Shown here in pieces: positions 1 through 5,951 of a DNA stretch of 5,988 nucleotides (its first letter is position 1; every line of letters starts with the position of its first letter). The stretch is from Thermococcus sp. (GTDB lineage: Archaea; Methanobacteriota_B; Thermococci; Thermococcales; Thermococcaceae). The stretch spans positions 1 to 5,988 of the forward strand of contig DRGF01000038.1 in NCBI GenBank assembly GCA_011050175.1, in the 5' to 3' direction. The notes under the pieces were generated by a model. The model was not told where the DNA came from. It saw only the letters and a list, made by a program, of their open reading frames with translations, and did not search any database. A program made the position numbers and the translations under genes.

Positions 1-494
1 GACCTCTCCGATTTCTTGCTTCCATAGAAGCCCACGACACCCCAGCACGCCAGGCTCATGAGCTCAAAGAATATCAGCATCTGCAGTATCGTGGAGGAGT
101 ATATGAACGTGAGCGTTGAGCCGAGGAATATCATCATCCACCCGTAGAACCTTCCTTTCTGGCCCCTGTGAGGGTGCCCGATGTTTCTATCGTCCATATA
201 TCTGACCGCGTAGGTCAGGAATATTGCACCCGCAGAGGAAACCACCAGTGCCGTGAACACGCTCGTCGAGTCAATTATGAAGCCATATATCTCCCCAAGG
301 CTGTCCGATACCAGCAACTTCACATGAACGGCTGAGGGGGATGAGTAAAACAGGATACCCGCAATTACCTGGAGGGCCGTCGAGGCCCACAGGAGGGGCA
401 GCATTAGAGCGTCCGCCTTTTTGTCATCCAGAGCGAAGCACACTGCACCAGCATACGCGAGGACTATTGAAAGCGCGATGAGCTCAAATATCAT
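1..494 (-). CDS. NuoL/NuoM/MrpD-family ion-pumping membrane subunit, N-terminal part (runs off the left edge)
   Basis: Polytopic membrane protein of the proton-conducting transporter family (NuoL/M/N, HyfB/HycC, MrpA/D). Only 164 codons are in the window; the rest lies left of position 1, and full-length relatives are about 500-600 residues. The open frame begins at the ATG at 492-494, which overlaps the stop of the upstream polyferredoxin gene as ATGA, after a GGGGGG ribosome binding site 6 bases upstream. Hydrophobic stretches are seen at about residues 4-22, 30-50, 72-95 and 118-137, followed by a fifth containing FFELMSLACW. Glu144 in that segment lies at the place of the conserved TM5 glutamate of NuoM (E144), which is essential for proton pumping in that family. 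The context after a molybdopterin enzyme and a polyferredoxin suggests the membrane arm of a formate-hydrogenlyase-type complex. Whether it is closer to HyfB or MrpD cannot be told from this fragment. Confidence 0.85.
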   Translation of the reverse strand, partial: MIFELIALSIVLAYAGAVCFALDDKKADALMLPLLWASTALQVIAGILFYSSPSAVHVKLLVSDSLGEIYGFIIDSTSVFTALVVSSAGAIFLTYAVRYMDDRNIGHPHRGQKGRFYGWMMIFLGSTLTFIYSSTILQMLIFFELMSLACWGVVGFYGSKKSER

Positions 495-988
495 GTGGTT
501 CCCCCCATTATCTTTTCAACCTTCTTGGCGAGCTCCTCAACCTTGGCAAGGTTCTGTCTGACCTTTATCTGGAGTATCTCCTCCTCACTGGCGAAAATCA
601 GGGCGTCCGTCGGGCAGGTCGTCACACATGCGGGGAGCTTCCCCTCATCCCTGCGGTGACTGCAGAGGTCGCACTTGACCATAATTTTCAGCTCGGGGAC
701 GAACTCCGGCGTTCCGAAGGGGCATGCAATAGAACAGAACATACAGCCTATGCACTCCTGGTACTTGACACGCACTGCCCCATCTTCGTCTTTATAGAGC
801 GCCCTGGCGGGACAGACCAGCATACAGGGGGCATTTTCACAGTGTCTGCAGTTGAAGGACATCATGAGCAGCTCTGATGTCTCGATGAGCGTGATGTTGG
901 CCTTCCCGTGGTGCTCCCTGGCGCAGGCAATCTCGCAGGACCTGCACCCTATGCAGTTCCTAAAGTCGATAAAGACTTTCTTTTCCAT
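491..988 (-). CDS. four-cluster [4Fe-4S] polyferredoxin (HycB/HydN/FdhB-like electron-transfer subunit)
   Basis: Small soluble electron carrier of 165 residues with 16 cysteines in four groups: Cys12/15/18/22, Cys47/50/55/59, Cys79/82/85/89 and Cys106/109/121/125. This is the pattern of the HycB/HydN/NrfC family, which binds four [4Fe-4S] clusters. The length is usual for the family. There is no Tat or Sec signal and no C-terminal anchor helix as in membrane-bound FdnH, so it should act in the cytoplasm. The last 30 residues are charged and helical (about 135-160), perhaps a docking segment. The start ATG (986-988) follows the stop of the molybdopterin gene by one base and has GGTGG about 6 bases upstream; its own stop overlaps the start of the next gene as ATGA. 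By position it should accept electrons from the molybdopterin subunit and pass them to a membrane complex, as HycB does in formate hydrogenlyase. The family call is firm; the partner assignment is inferred from the operon. Confidence 0.93.
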   Translation of the reverse strand: MEKKVFIDFRNCIGCRSCEIACAREHHGKANITLIETSELLMMSFNCRHCENAPCMLVCPARALYKDEDGAVRVKYQECIGCMFCSIACPFGTPEFVPELKIMVKCDLCSHRRDEGKLPACVTTCPTDALIFASEEEILQIKVRQNLAKVEELAKKVEKIMGGTT

Positions 989-989
989 A

Positions 990-2903
990 TCACTCCACCC
1001 TCTTAATTGTACAGGAACATGCCTTCATCTGGGGCAAACCGGTTTCATCATCAATCTTCAATCCCATTACGCGGTTGGCACCCTCGTGCCAGGGGGCCTT
1101 GATGGTGCCCGGAATGACCGTTTTGGAAACTTTCACGGTTCCAATGTACTCCCCGTTTTCGGAGACTATCTTGACCCTATCTCCGTCCTTTATTCCCCAC
1201 TTCGCGGCATCTTCCTCGCTTACCAGGATGGGCAACTCCTGCCACCGGGCTTTTAGTGAGGGGCTCCTCTTGGTCATCGTTCCGGTCTGGAACTGACCCA
1301 CGTACCTTACGGTAATCATGACGGGAGTGTCAAGGGATGGCATCTTGTCTGAGGTGTACATTTTCGTAGGCTGGGAACTTGGCTCCGTGCTCCACATAAC
1401 TCCCTCAGGGGTTCTCGTCAAAGTGCGGGGGCCGGCGTTTGCGTATTGTGGGACGAGGGTGCTTATTTCGCGGAGAATCTCCTCCGGGAAGTAGAAACCG
1501 AACCCTTCCAGCCCCAATGCATTCCCCAGCTCACATAAAATTGCCCAGTCGGGCTTGGCGTCTCTTGGGGGCCACTTAACCCTGGAGCTCCACTGAATCC
1601 TTCTCTCGGCGTTTGTTGTAGAACCGTCGCTCTCAAGGAACGCCGCCGCGGGAAGGATAATGTCCGCAAGTTCCGTAGTCGGGGTCGGGAATATGTCCTG
1701 AGCAACGACGAACTCTGCCCGCCGTAGAGCCTTTTCAGCCTCGGGGAAGCTCACTGCAACGTTGGCACCCATAATGTAAAACGCTGAAATGTTGCATTTT
1801 TGGGCCTCCTTAATTGACCTTGCAATGTCAAGCCCCATTTCACTCGGCAGTTCGTCGTTTTTCCAGGCCTCCTTGAAGATATCTATGTCGTCGTATGTCC
1901 TATACCCAGGCAACAAATCAGGCACTACGCCCATGTCCATGACTCCCTGGGAGTTGTTCTGCCCTGCCAGGGGCAGGACTTTGAAGTCCATCATTGAGGC
2001 AAGAGTTATGATGCTCCTGACAACGTCGTACCCGTTGGAATGCATGGAGATACCGGAACCCCATAAAATAACACCGTTCTCCGCAAGAACAATCTCTCTC
2101 ACAATTTTTTCAATCTCCGCCGCTGGGACCCCAGTTATTTTTTCCACGTGTTCGGGTGTGTATTTACCTATTATCTCCAGATCAGATGCCGTGAGATGGG
2201 CACTCTTTGCGTTTCTTCTTCCCATCAGCAGGTTGATGAGGGCGTTTATTAGCGCAATATCGGTGCCCGGGAATGGGCGGAGGTGGGCACTGGCAAATTT
2301 TGTGGTTTTGGTCTTTCTCGGGTCTATGACAATGATTTTAGCGCCTTTGTTCTTAGCCTTTAGAACCCTGCGGAAAATCAGAGGGAACGTCTCCGCAGGG
2401 TTAGCACCCCATATAATTACCAGGTTGCTGTCTTCAATATCGTCATACGTTGCCCAGTTTCTTTCGAAGTTTGAGTCCAGTATTGCCTTCACGGATACAC
2501 CATGGCAGAAATGGCTGGTGTTGTCAACGTTGTTTGTCCCAATGTTCCTCGCAAGTTTCTGGAAAAGATACGCCGACTCGTTGCTCACCTTGCCCCCAGC
2601 AATGAACATGAGCTTATTGGGGTCGTCTTTCATGTAGCTCCTGATAAACGAAGCGATTTCACTTATTGCGTCTTTCCAGCTTATCTTTACGAATTTTCCC
2701 TCTTCAACGGCCTTCAACGGGACTTTTAGCCTCTCCTTGCTGATCATGTGCTCGAACATGGCATTTCCTTTCGGGCAGAGCTTTCCACGGTCATTGGGAA
2801 CGTTTATATCTGTGACGTACTCTATCATGAACGGGTGAGACAGCTCTTTCTTTACATACGCCCTACATCCGGTTCCACAGTATGGACAGGTGATGAGTTG
2901 CAT
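990..2903 (-). CDS. fdhA: formate-dehydrogenase-like molybdopterin oxidoreductase, catalytic subunit (Cys type)
   Basis: Catalytic subunit of the bis-MGD (Mo/W) oxidoreductase family, 637 residues, a little shorter than typical FdhA (about 680-715). In order: an N-terminal [4Fe-4S] domain with Cys6/9/13/43 followed by PKG, where Lys45 corresponds to the electron-relay Lys44 of E. coli FdhF; the active-site segment SHFCHG with Cys133 in the selenocysteine position and His134 after it; cofactor-binding domains with WGANPAE (165-171) and IDPRKT (193-198); the GQNNSQG motif (314-320); and a C-terminal MGD-binding domain with TGTMTKRSP and AAKWGIKDGDRV. No Tat signal is seen, so it is cytoplasmic. 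The ATG is preceded at 7 bases by GGAGG. Oddities: the catalytic Arg (FdhF Arg333, just before GQNN) is Ala313, a short stretch before it is missing, and the HGPS and GAMTNS-type motifs are changed. Formate oxidation is the default family call, but the substrate is uncertain. The polyferredoxin and ion-pump genes downstream suggest electron delivery to a membrane complex. Confidence 0.88.
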   Translation of the reverse strand: MQLITCPYCGTGCRAYVKKELSHPFMIEYVTDINVPNDRGKLCPKGNAMFEHMISKERLKVPLKAVEEGKFVKISWKDAISEIASFIRSYMKDDPNKLMFIAGGKVSNESAYLFQKLARNIGTNNVDNTSHFCHGVSVKAILDSNFERNWATYDDIEDSNLVIIWGANPAETFPLIFRRVLKAKNKGAKIIVIDPRKTKTTKFASAHLRPFPGTDIALINALINLLMGRRNAKSAHLTASDLEIIGKYTPEHVEKITGVPAAEIEKIVREIVLAENGVILWGSGISMHSNGYDVVRSIITLASMMDFKVLPLAGQNNSQGVMDMGVVPDLLPGYRTYDDIDIFKEAWKNDELPSEMGLDIARSIKEAQKCNISAFYIMGANVAVSFPEAEKALRRAEFVVAQDIFPTPTTELADIILPAAAFLESDGSTTNAERRIQWSSRVKWPPRDAKPDWAILCELGNALGLEGFGFYFPEEILREISTLVPQYANAGPRTLTRTPEGVMWSTEPSSQPTKMYTSDKMPSLDTPVMITVRYVGQFQTGTMTKRSPSLKARWQELPILVSEEDAAKWGIKDGDRVKIVSENGEYIGTVKVSKTVIPGTIKAPWHEGANRVMGLKIDDETGLPQMKACSCTIKRVE

Positions 2904-2980
2904 ATCTTTCCCTCCGGCAGATGGATATGTACAAATATGTTCACGTGACCATTAGTATTCTGTGGTTCAGTGACGTAAGA

Positions 2981-2990
2981 AATTTTTAAG
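2981..2990 (-). promoter_or_regulatory. candidate TATA box of the fdhA-side operon
   Basis: Read on the minus strand this is CTTAAAAATT, the most AT-rich box at a suitable distance upstream of the fdhA start. It directly abuts the repeat array, whose flank supplies AAACCC where a BRE would lie. Archaeal spacing would put transcription start near 2958-2962 and give a leader of about 55 bases that includes the GGAGG site at 2911-2915. It matches the Thermococcus TATA consensus only moderately, and no start site is known. Confidence 0.4.
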
Positions 2991-3052
2991 GGTTTTCTAA
3001 ACCTTTAGTTGGGCAACTAAAGGTTTTCTAAACCTTTGGTTTTGAAACTAAA
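2991..3052. repeat. two tandem copies of a 31-bp unit in the divergent promoter region
   Basis: Unit 1 (2991-3021) and unit 2 (3022-3052) match at 27 of 31 positions. The differences all fall in the middle, where AGTTGGGCAAC in the first becomes GGTTTTGAAAC in the second. A third partial copy of the flank follows (GGTTTAGAAAGG, 3053-3064). The period of 31 bp is close to three helical turns, so equivalent bases face the same side of the DNA. Each unit begins with GGTTTTCTAAACC, itself an inverted repeat. Confidence 0.9.
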
Positions 3053-3057
3053 GGTTT
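2999..3057. promoter_or_regulatory. putative shared operator: four alternating copies of AAACCTTTRGTT
   Basis: The 12-mer AAACCTTTAGTT occurs on the plus strand at 2999-3010 and as its exact reverse complement at 3015-3026 and 3046-3057; a one-base variant (AAACCTTTGGTT) lies at 3030-3041 on the plus strand. Together they form two dyads. The first (2999-3026) is perfect, with 13-bp arms around GG. The second (3025-3062) has 18-bp arms around TG with one mismatch. Half-site centres are 16, 15 and 16 bp apart. The array lies 95 bases from the fdhA start and 98 from the hydB start. This geometry suggests binding of one regulator family to control both promoters. AAC-n5-GTT and GTT-n4-AAC runs recall the SurR consensus GTT-n3-AAC-n5-GTT of Thermococcales but differ by one base in spacing. 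The regulator is therefore not established. Confidence 0.65.
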
Positions 3058-3084
3058 AGAAAGGCTTTTTTACAAAATTGAATG

Positions 3085-3117
3085 ACTATAATTGGAGTTT
3101 AATGTACACATAAAATC
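3085..3117 (+). promoter_or_regulatory. candidate core promoter of the hyd operon
   Basis: Two TATA-like boxes are visible between the repeat array and hydB: ACTATAATTG at 3085-3094, which would place transcription start near 3114 with a leader of about 40 bases, and CATAAAATC at 3109-3117, which would place it near 3137 with a leader of about 19 bases. Short leaders are common in Thermococcales. Neither is a perfect TTTATATA, so I cannot choose between them. The rest of 3058-3155 holds no other feature I can support. Confidence 0.35.
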
Positions 3118-3143
3118 GGCAGTGTTCAGGTACTTGGGAAAAC

Positions 3144-3152
3144 GGGGTGGTG
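3144..3152 (+). promoter_or_regulatory. ribosome binding site that decides the hydB start
   Basis: GGGGTGGTG ends 3 bases before the TTG at 3156, with the GGTGG core (3146-3150) 5 bases upstream, a normal archaeal spacing. An in-frame GTG at 3147 lies inside this site and has no good site of its own upstream. The binding site therefore favours TTG over GTG. Confidence 0.6.
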
Positions 3153-3155
3153 GAG

Positions 3156-4259
3156 TTGAGATATGTTAAGCTACCAAAGGAGAACACCTATGAGTTCTTG
3201 GAGCGGTTAAAGGACTGGGGGCGACTCTACGCTCCGGTTAAGATATCAGAGAAGTTCTACGACTTCCGCGAAGTGGACGACGTCAGGGATGTTGAGTTCC
3301 GCTACAACAGGACGATAATGCCCCCGAAAAAGTTCTTCTTTCTGCCAAGGGAGAAAATGTTTGAGTTCAGCATTTCAAAGGGGGAGTACAAGGGCCTCAT
3401 CGAAAACGTCGAGCCGTTTGTAGTTTTTGGGGTTCACGCATGTGACATCTTCGGGCTCAAAGTAATGGACACCATATACCTAGATGAACTTCCCGACAAA
3501 TATTACAAGGTCCGGCGCGAGAAGGGCATAATTATCGGCATCAGCTGTACTCCAGATGACTACTGCTTCTGCAATTTAAGGGAGACGGATTTTGCGGACG
3601 ACGGCTTCGACCTGTTCTTGCACGAACTTCCCGATGGGTGGCTTGTCCGTGTTGGAACCCCGATCGGTCACAGGATAGTTGACAAGAACCTACGTCTCTT
3701 TGAAGAGGTAACAACCGAGGACGTGTGCAACTTCAGGGACTTTGAAAACAAGAAGCAACAGATGTTCAAGTACCACGAGGACTGGGCGAACTTGAGGTAC
3801 CTGCTTGAGCTTGAGACCGAACACCCGATATGGGACGAGCAGAGCGAACTCTGTCTGGCCTGTGGCAACTGCAACACGACATGCCCGACCTGCAGGTGCT
3901 TTGACGTCCAGGATGTCCCAAACATAGACGGGGACACAGGAGCCAGGGTCAGGAGATGGGACTCATGTCAGCTGGTCAGGCACGGAATGGTGGCAGGAGG
4001 ACACAATTTCAGGCCGACAAAGAAGTCCAGGTTCATGAACAGGTATATGTGTAAAAACTCATACGTTGAACAGCTTGGTCTCAGCTACTGTGTTGGGTGC
4101 GGCAGATGCACCTACTTCTGTCCCGCAGGAATAAGCTTTGTGCAGAACCTAAGAACCATTTTGGGCATTGAAGAGAGCTCGTGCCCGCCAAAAATCTCTG
4201 AGGAGATTCCGAAGAAAGGATTTGCATATGGCGATTCTATTGGGGGTGATGGACAATGA
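3156..4259 (+). CDS. hydB: NADP-linked [NiFe] hydrogenase (sulfhydrogenase I) beta subunit, iron-sulfur protein
   Basis: Electron-transfer subunit of the soluble heterotetrameric group 3b hydrogenase, linking the hydrogenase dimer to the flavin subunit; the beta-gamma half is also associated with sulfur reduction in P. furiosus. The protein is 367 residues from the TTG start. The C-terminal part has two ferredoxin-type cysteine sets: Cys233/236/239/243 ([12 protein letters not shown]) and Cys312/315/318/322 ([12 protein letters not shown]). The N-terminal domain has CDIFG (Cys96) and a cysteine-rich segment (Cys131/137/139, ending CFCN) that probably bind a further cluster, as in AsrA/RnfC-like relatives. 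An upstream GTG (3147) would add three residues, but the TTG start gives MRYVKLP, which agrees with the P. furiosus protein as I recall it, and it has the better ribosome binding site. The stop overlaps hydG as ATGA. It is the first gene of the operon, downstream of the repeat array. The family is called with high confidence; the exact start with moderate confidence. Confidence 0.95.
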   Translation: MRYVKLPKENTYEFLERLKDWGRLYAPVKISEKFYDFREVDDVRDVEFRYNRTIMPPKKFFFLPREKMFEFSISKGEYKGLIENVEPFVVFGVHACDIFGLKVMDTIYLDELPDKYYKVRREKGIIIGISCTPDDYCFCNLRETDFADDGFDLFLHELPDGWLVRVGTPIGHRIVDKNLRLFEEVTTEDVCNFRDFENKKQQMFKYHEDWANLRYLLELETEHPIWDEQSELCLACGNCNTTCPTCRCFDVQDVPNIDGDTGARVRRWDSCQLVRHGMVAGGHNFRPTKKSRFMNRYMCKNSYVEQLGLSYCVGCGRCTYFCPAGISFVQNLRTILGIEESSCPPKISEEIPKKGFAYGDSIGGDGQ

Positions 4260-5146
4260 CCGTCCCGCGGTTCATTTCTCCGGGCAATACTTTTGCGGAA
4301 GAGAACCCCTACGCCCTGGAAAAGGTCAGGGTTCTCAGGGTATACCAGCTCACAGATTTGGAAAAGCTGTTCCTGTTCAGGTTTGAAGACCCAACCATTG
4401 CCGAGAACTGGACGTTCAGGCCGGGTCAGTTCGTCCAGCTCACGATACCCGGGATAGGAGAGGTGCCTATCAGCGTGTGTTCCTCACCAATGAGACAGGG
4501 TTTCTTCGAGCTCTGTATTAGAAAAGCTGGAAGGGTAACCACCGCAGTCCACAGACTCAAGCCAGGTGACACAGTACTCGTGAGGGGCCCATACGGGAAC
4601 GGCTTCCCCGTTGACGAGTGGAAAGGCATGGATCTGCTCTTAATAGCGGCGGGCCTTGGAACTGCACCCCTCAGGAGTGTCTTCCTCTACGCAATGGACA
4701 ACAGGTGGAAATACGGCAACATAACCTTCATCAACACGGCACGCTATGGAAAAGACCTGCTCTTCTACAAGGAGCTTGAGGCAATGAAAGACATAGCCGA
4801 GGCTGAGAACGTTAAGATAATTCAGAGTGTCACCAGAGACCCCGACTGGCCGGGACCAAAAGGAAGGCCCCAGAACTTCATAGTCGAGGCAAATACAAAC
4901 CCCAAGAACACGGCGGTGGCAGTCTGCGGTCCCCCGAGGATGTACAAAGATGTTTTCGAGTCTCTTATCAACTACGGCTACAGACCGGAGAACATCTACG
5001 TGACGCTTGAGAGGATGATGAAATGTGGAATTGGAAAATGCGGCCACTGCAACGTGGGAACAAGCACGTCCTGGAAGTACGTCTGTAAAGACGGCCCCGT
5101 CTTCACGTACTTTGACATAGTATCAACACCAGGGATGCTCGACTGA
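4256..5146 (+). CDS. hydG: NADP-linked [NiFe] hydrogenase (sulfhydrogenase I) gamma subunit, FAD/NAD(P)-binding
   Basis: Flavoprotein subunit that exchanges electrons with NADP(H) in the cytosolic hydrogenase, 296 residues, belonging to the ferredoxin-NADP reductase/PyrK family. In order: an FAD-binding barrel with RPGQFVQL (55-62) and PISVCSSP (71-78), the flavin-contact motif; a nucleotide-binding domain with [11 protein letters not shown] (131-141), and later CGPPRMY; and a C-terminal [2Fe-2S] site Cys257/262/265/277 in the spacing C-x4-C-x2-C-x11-C, typical of PyrK-like proteins. The ATG overlaps the hydB stop and follows GGTGAT by 5 bases. Apart from the first 18 residues it reads almost like the P. 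furiosus gamma subunit from memory, including the [11 protein letters not shown] and VSTPG segments; the N-terminal extension is variable among relatives. NADP(H) preference is taken from the characterised homologue and is not visible in the sequence alone. Confidence 0.96.
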   Translation: MTVPRFISPGNTFAEENPYALEKVRVLRVYQLTDLEKLFLFRFEDPTIAENWTFRPGQFVQLTIPGIGEVPISVCSSPMRQGFFELCIRKAGRVTTAVHRLKPGDTVLVRGPYGNGFPVDEWKGMDLLLIAAGLGTAPLRSVFLYAMDNRWKYGNITFINTARYGKDLLFYKELEAMKDIAEAENVKIIQSVTRDPDWPGPKGRPQNFIVEANTNPKNTAVAVCGPPRMYKDVFESLINYGYRPENIYVTLERMMKCGIGKCGHCNVGTSTSWKYVCKDGPVFTYFDIVSTPGMLD

Positions 5147-5154
5147 GGTGGTGA
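5147..5154 (+). promoter_or_regulatory. ribosome binding site that decides the hydD start
   Basis: GGTGGTGA lies immediately after the hydG stop and 2 bases before the ATG at 5157, with the first GGTG 6 bases upstream of it. In-frame GTG codons at 5148 and 5151 fall inside this site and are unlikely to be the starts. Confidence 0.6.
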
Positions 5155-5156
5155 AA

Positions 5157-5951
5157 ATGGAGAACGGAAAAGTTCGCATCGGGTTTTACGCTCTCACCTC
5201 ATGCTATGGCTGCCAGCTTCAGTTTGCCATGATGGACGAGATACTCCAGCTCCTTCCGCGCGCTGAGATTGTCTGCTGGTTCATGGTCGAGAGGGACTCC
5301 TACGAGGACGAACCCGTGGATATAGCCTTCATCGAGGGGAGCGTCTCAACGGAGGAGGAGGTCGAGCTCGTCAAGAGGATACGCGAGAACGCGAAGATCG
5401 TCGTGGCGGTGGGCTCCTGTGCAGCCCACGGCGGCGTGCAGAGCTGGGAGAAGGATAAGCCCACCGAAGAGCTCTGGAAGGCAGTTTATGGCAACGCAAC
5501 GGTCAAGTTCAGGCCCAAGCCCGCCAAGCCCGTCGAGGAGTACATCAAGGTGGACTACCGCATCTACGGCTGCCCGCCTGAGAAGAAGGACTTCCTCTAT
5601 GCCCTCGGTACGTTCCTCGTAGGTTCGTGGCCCGAGGACATAGACTACCCCGTCTGCGTCGAGTGCAGGATAAACGGCCACCCGTGCATACTCATAGAGA
5701 AGGGCGAGCCGTGCCTTGGGCCGGTAACGAGGGCGGGCTGTGACGCGAGGTGTCCTGGCTTTGGAATAGCATGCATCGGTTGCAGGGGTGCGATAGGCTA
5801 CGACGTCGCTTGGTTTGACTCCCTCGCGAGGACGTTCAAGGAGAAGGGCCTCACTAAGGAAGAGATACTGGAGCGTATGAAGATATTCAACGCCCACAAC
5901 CCGAAGCTCGAAGAGATGGTCGATAAGGTATTCCAGGAGGTGAAAGAATGA
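5157..5951 (+). CDS. hydD: NADP-linked [NiFe] hydrogenase (sulfhydrogenase I) delta subunit, small electron-transfer subunit
   Basis: Small subunit of the cytosolic [NiFe] hydrogenase, carrying the iron-sulfur chain that leads electrons away from the NiFe site in the alpha subunit. It has 264 residues from the ATG, the usual length for group 3 small subunits, and no Tat signal, as expected for a soluble enzyme. The proximal cluster ligands are Cys16 and Cys19 (TSCYGCQLQ), Cys88 (VGSCAAHGG) and Cys139 (YGCPPEKKD). A cysteine-rich C-terminal part (Cys167, 170, 177, 186, 195, 199, 206, 209) provides ligands for two more clusters. The segment [16 protein letters not shown] is characteristic of group 3b small subunits. 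In-frame GTG codons 6 and 9 bases upstream lie within the ribosome binding site, so the ATG giving [10 protein letters not shown] is preferred. The stop overlaps hydA as ATGA. By hand count over a few lines this gene is richer in GC (about 57-68%) than hydB (about 45-47%). Confidence 0.96.
   Translation: MENGKVRIGFYALTSCYGCQLQFAMMDEILQLLPRAEIVCWFMVERDSYEDEPVDIAFIEGSVSTEEEVELVKRIRENAKIVVAVGSCAAHGGVQSWEKDKPTEELWKAVYGNATVKFRPKPAKPVEEYIKVDYRIYGCPPEKKDFLYALGTFLVGSWPEDIDYPVCVECRINGHPCILIEKGEPCLGPVTRAGCDARCPGFGIACIGCRGAIGYDVAWFDSLARTFKEKGLTKEEILERMKIFNAHNPKLEEMVDKVFQEVKE

Noticed and set aside
2394..2516. Frameshift or in-frame stop used for selenocysteine in fdhA
   Set aside because: The frame is continuous from 2903 to 990, and the active-site codon encodes Cys (TGC, 2505-2507). 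No UGA is present in the frame before the stop.
1789..2637. Open frame of 282 codons on the plus strand opposite fdhA
   Set aside because: It lies wholly antisense to a gene with clear molybdopterin-enzyme motifs, has no recognisable domain and no convincing ribosome binding site, and is explained as a shadow of the real reading frame.
2925..2938. AT-rich ATATGTACAAATAT as the fdhA TATA box
   Set aside because: It would place transcription start only a few bases before the ATG and exclude the good GGAGG ribosome binding site at 2911-2915 from the transcript.
2999..3062. The paired hairpins as a bidirectional transcription terminator
   Set aside because: They lie upstream of two divergent genes with no convergent gene ends, so there is nothing to terminate. 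Archaeal terminators are mainly U-tracts; a T-run follows only on one side (3066-3071).
2991..3064. The 31-bp tandem repeats as a small CRISPR array
   Set aside because: The copies are directly adjacent with no unique spacers, and the palindromic structure and position between divergent promoters fit an operator instead.
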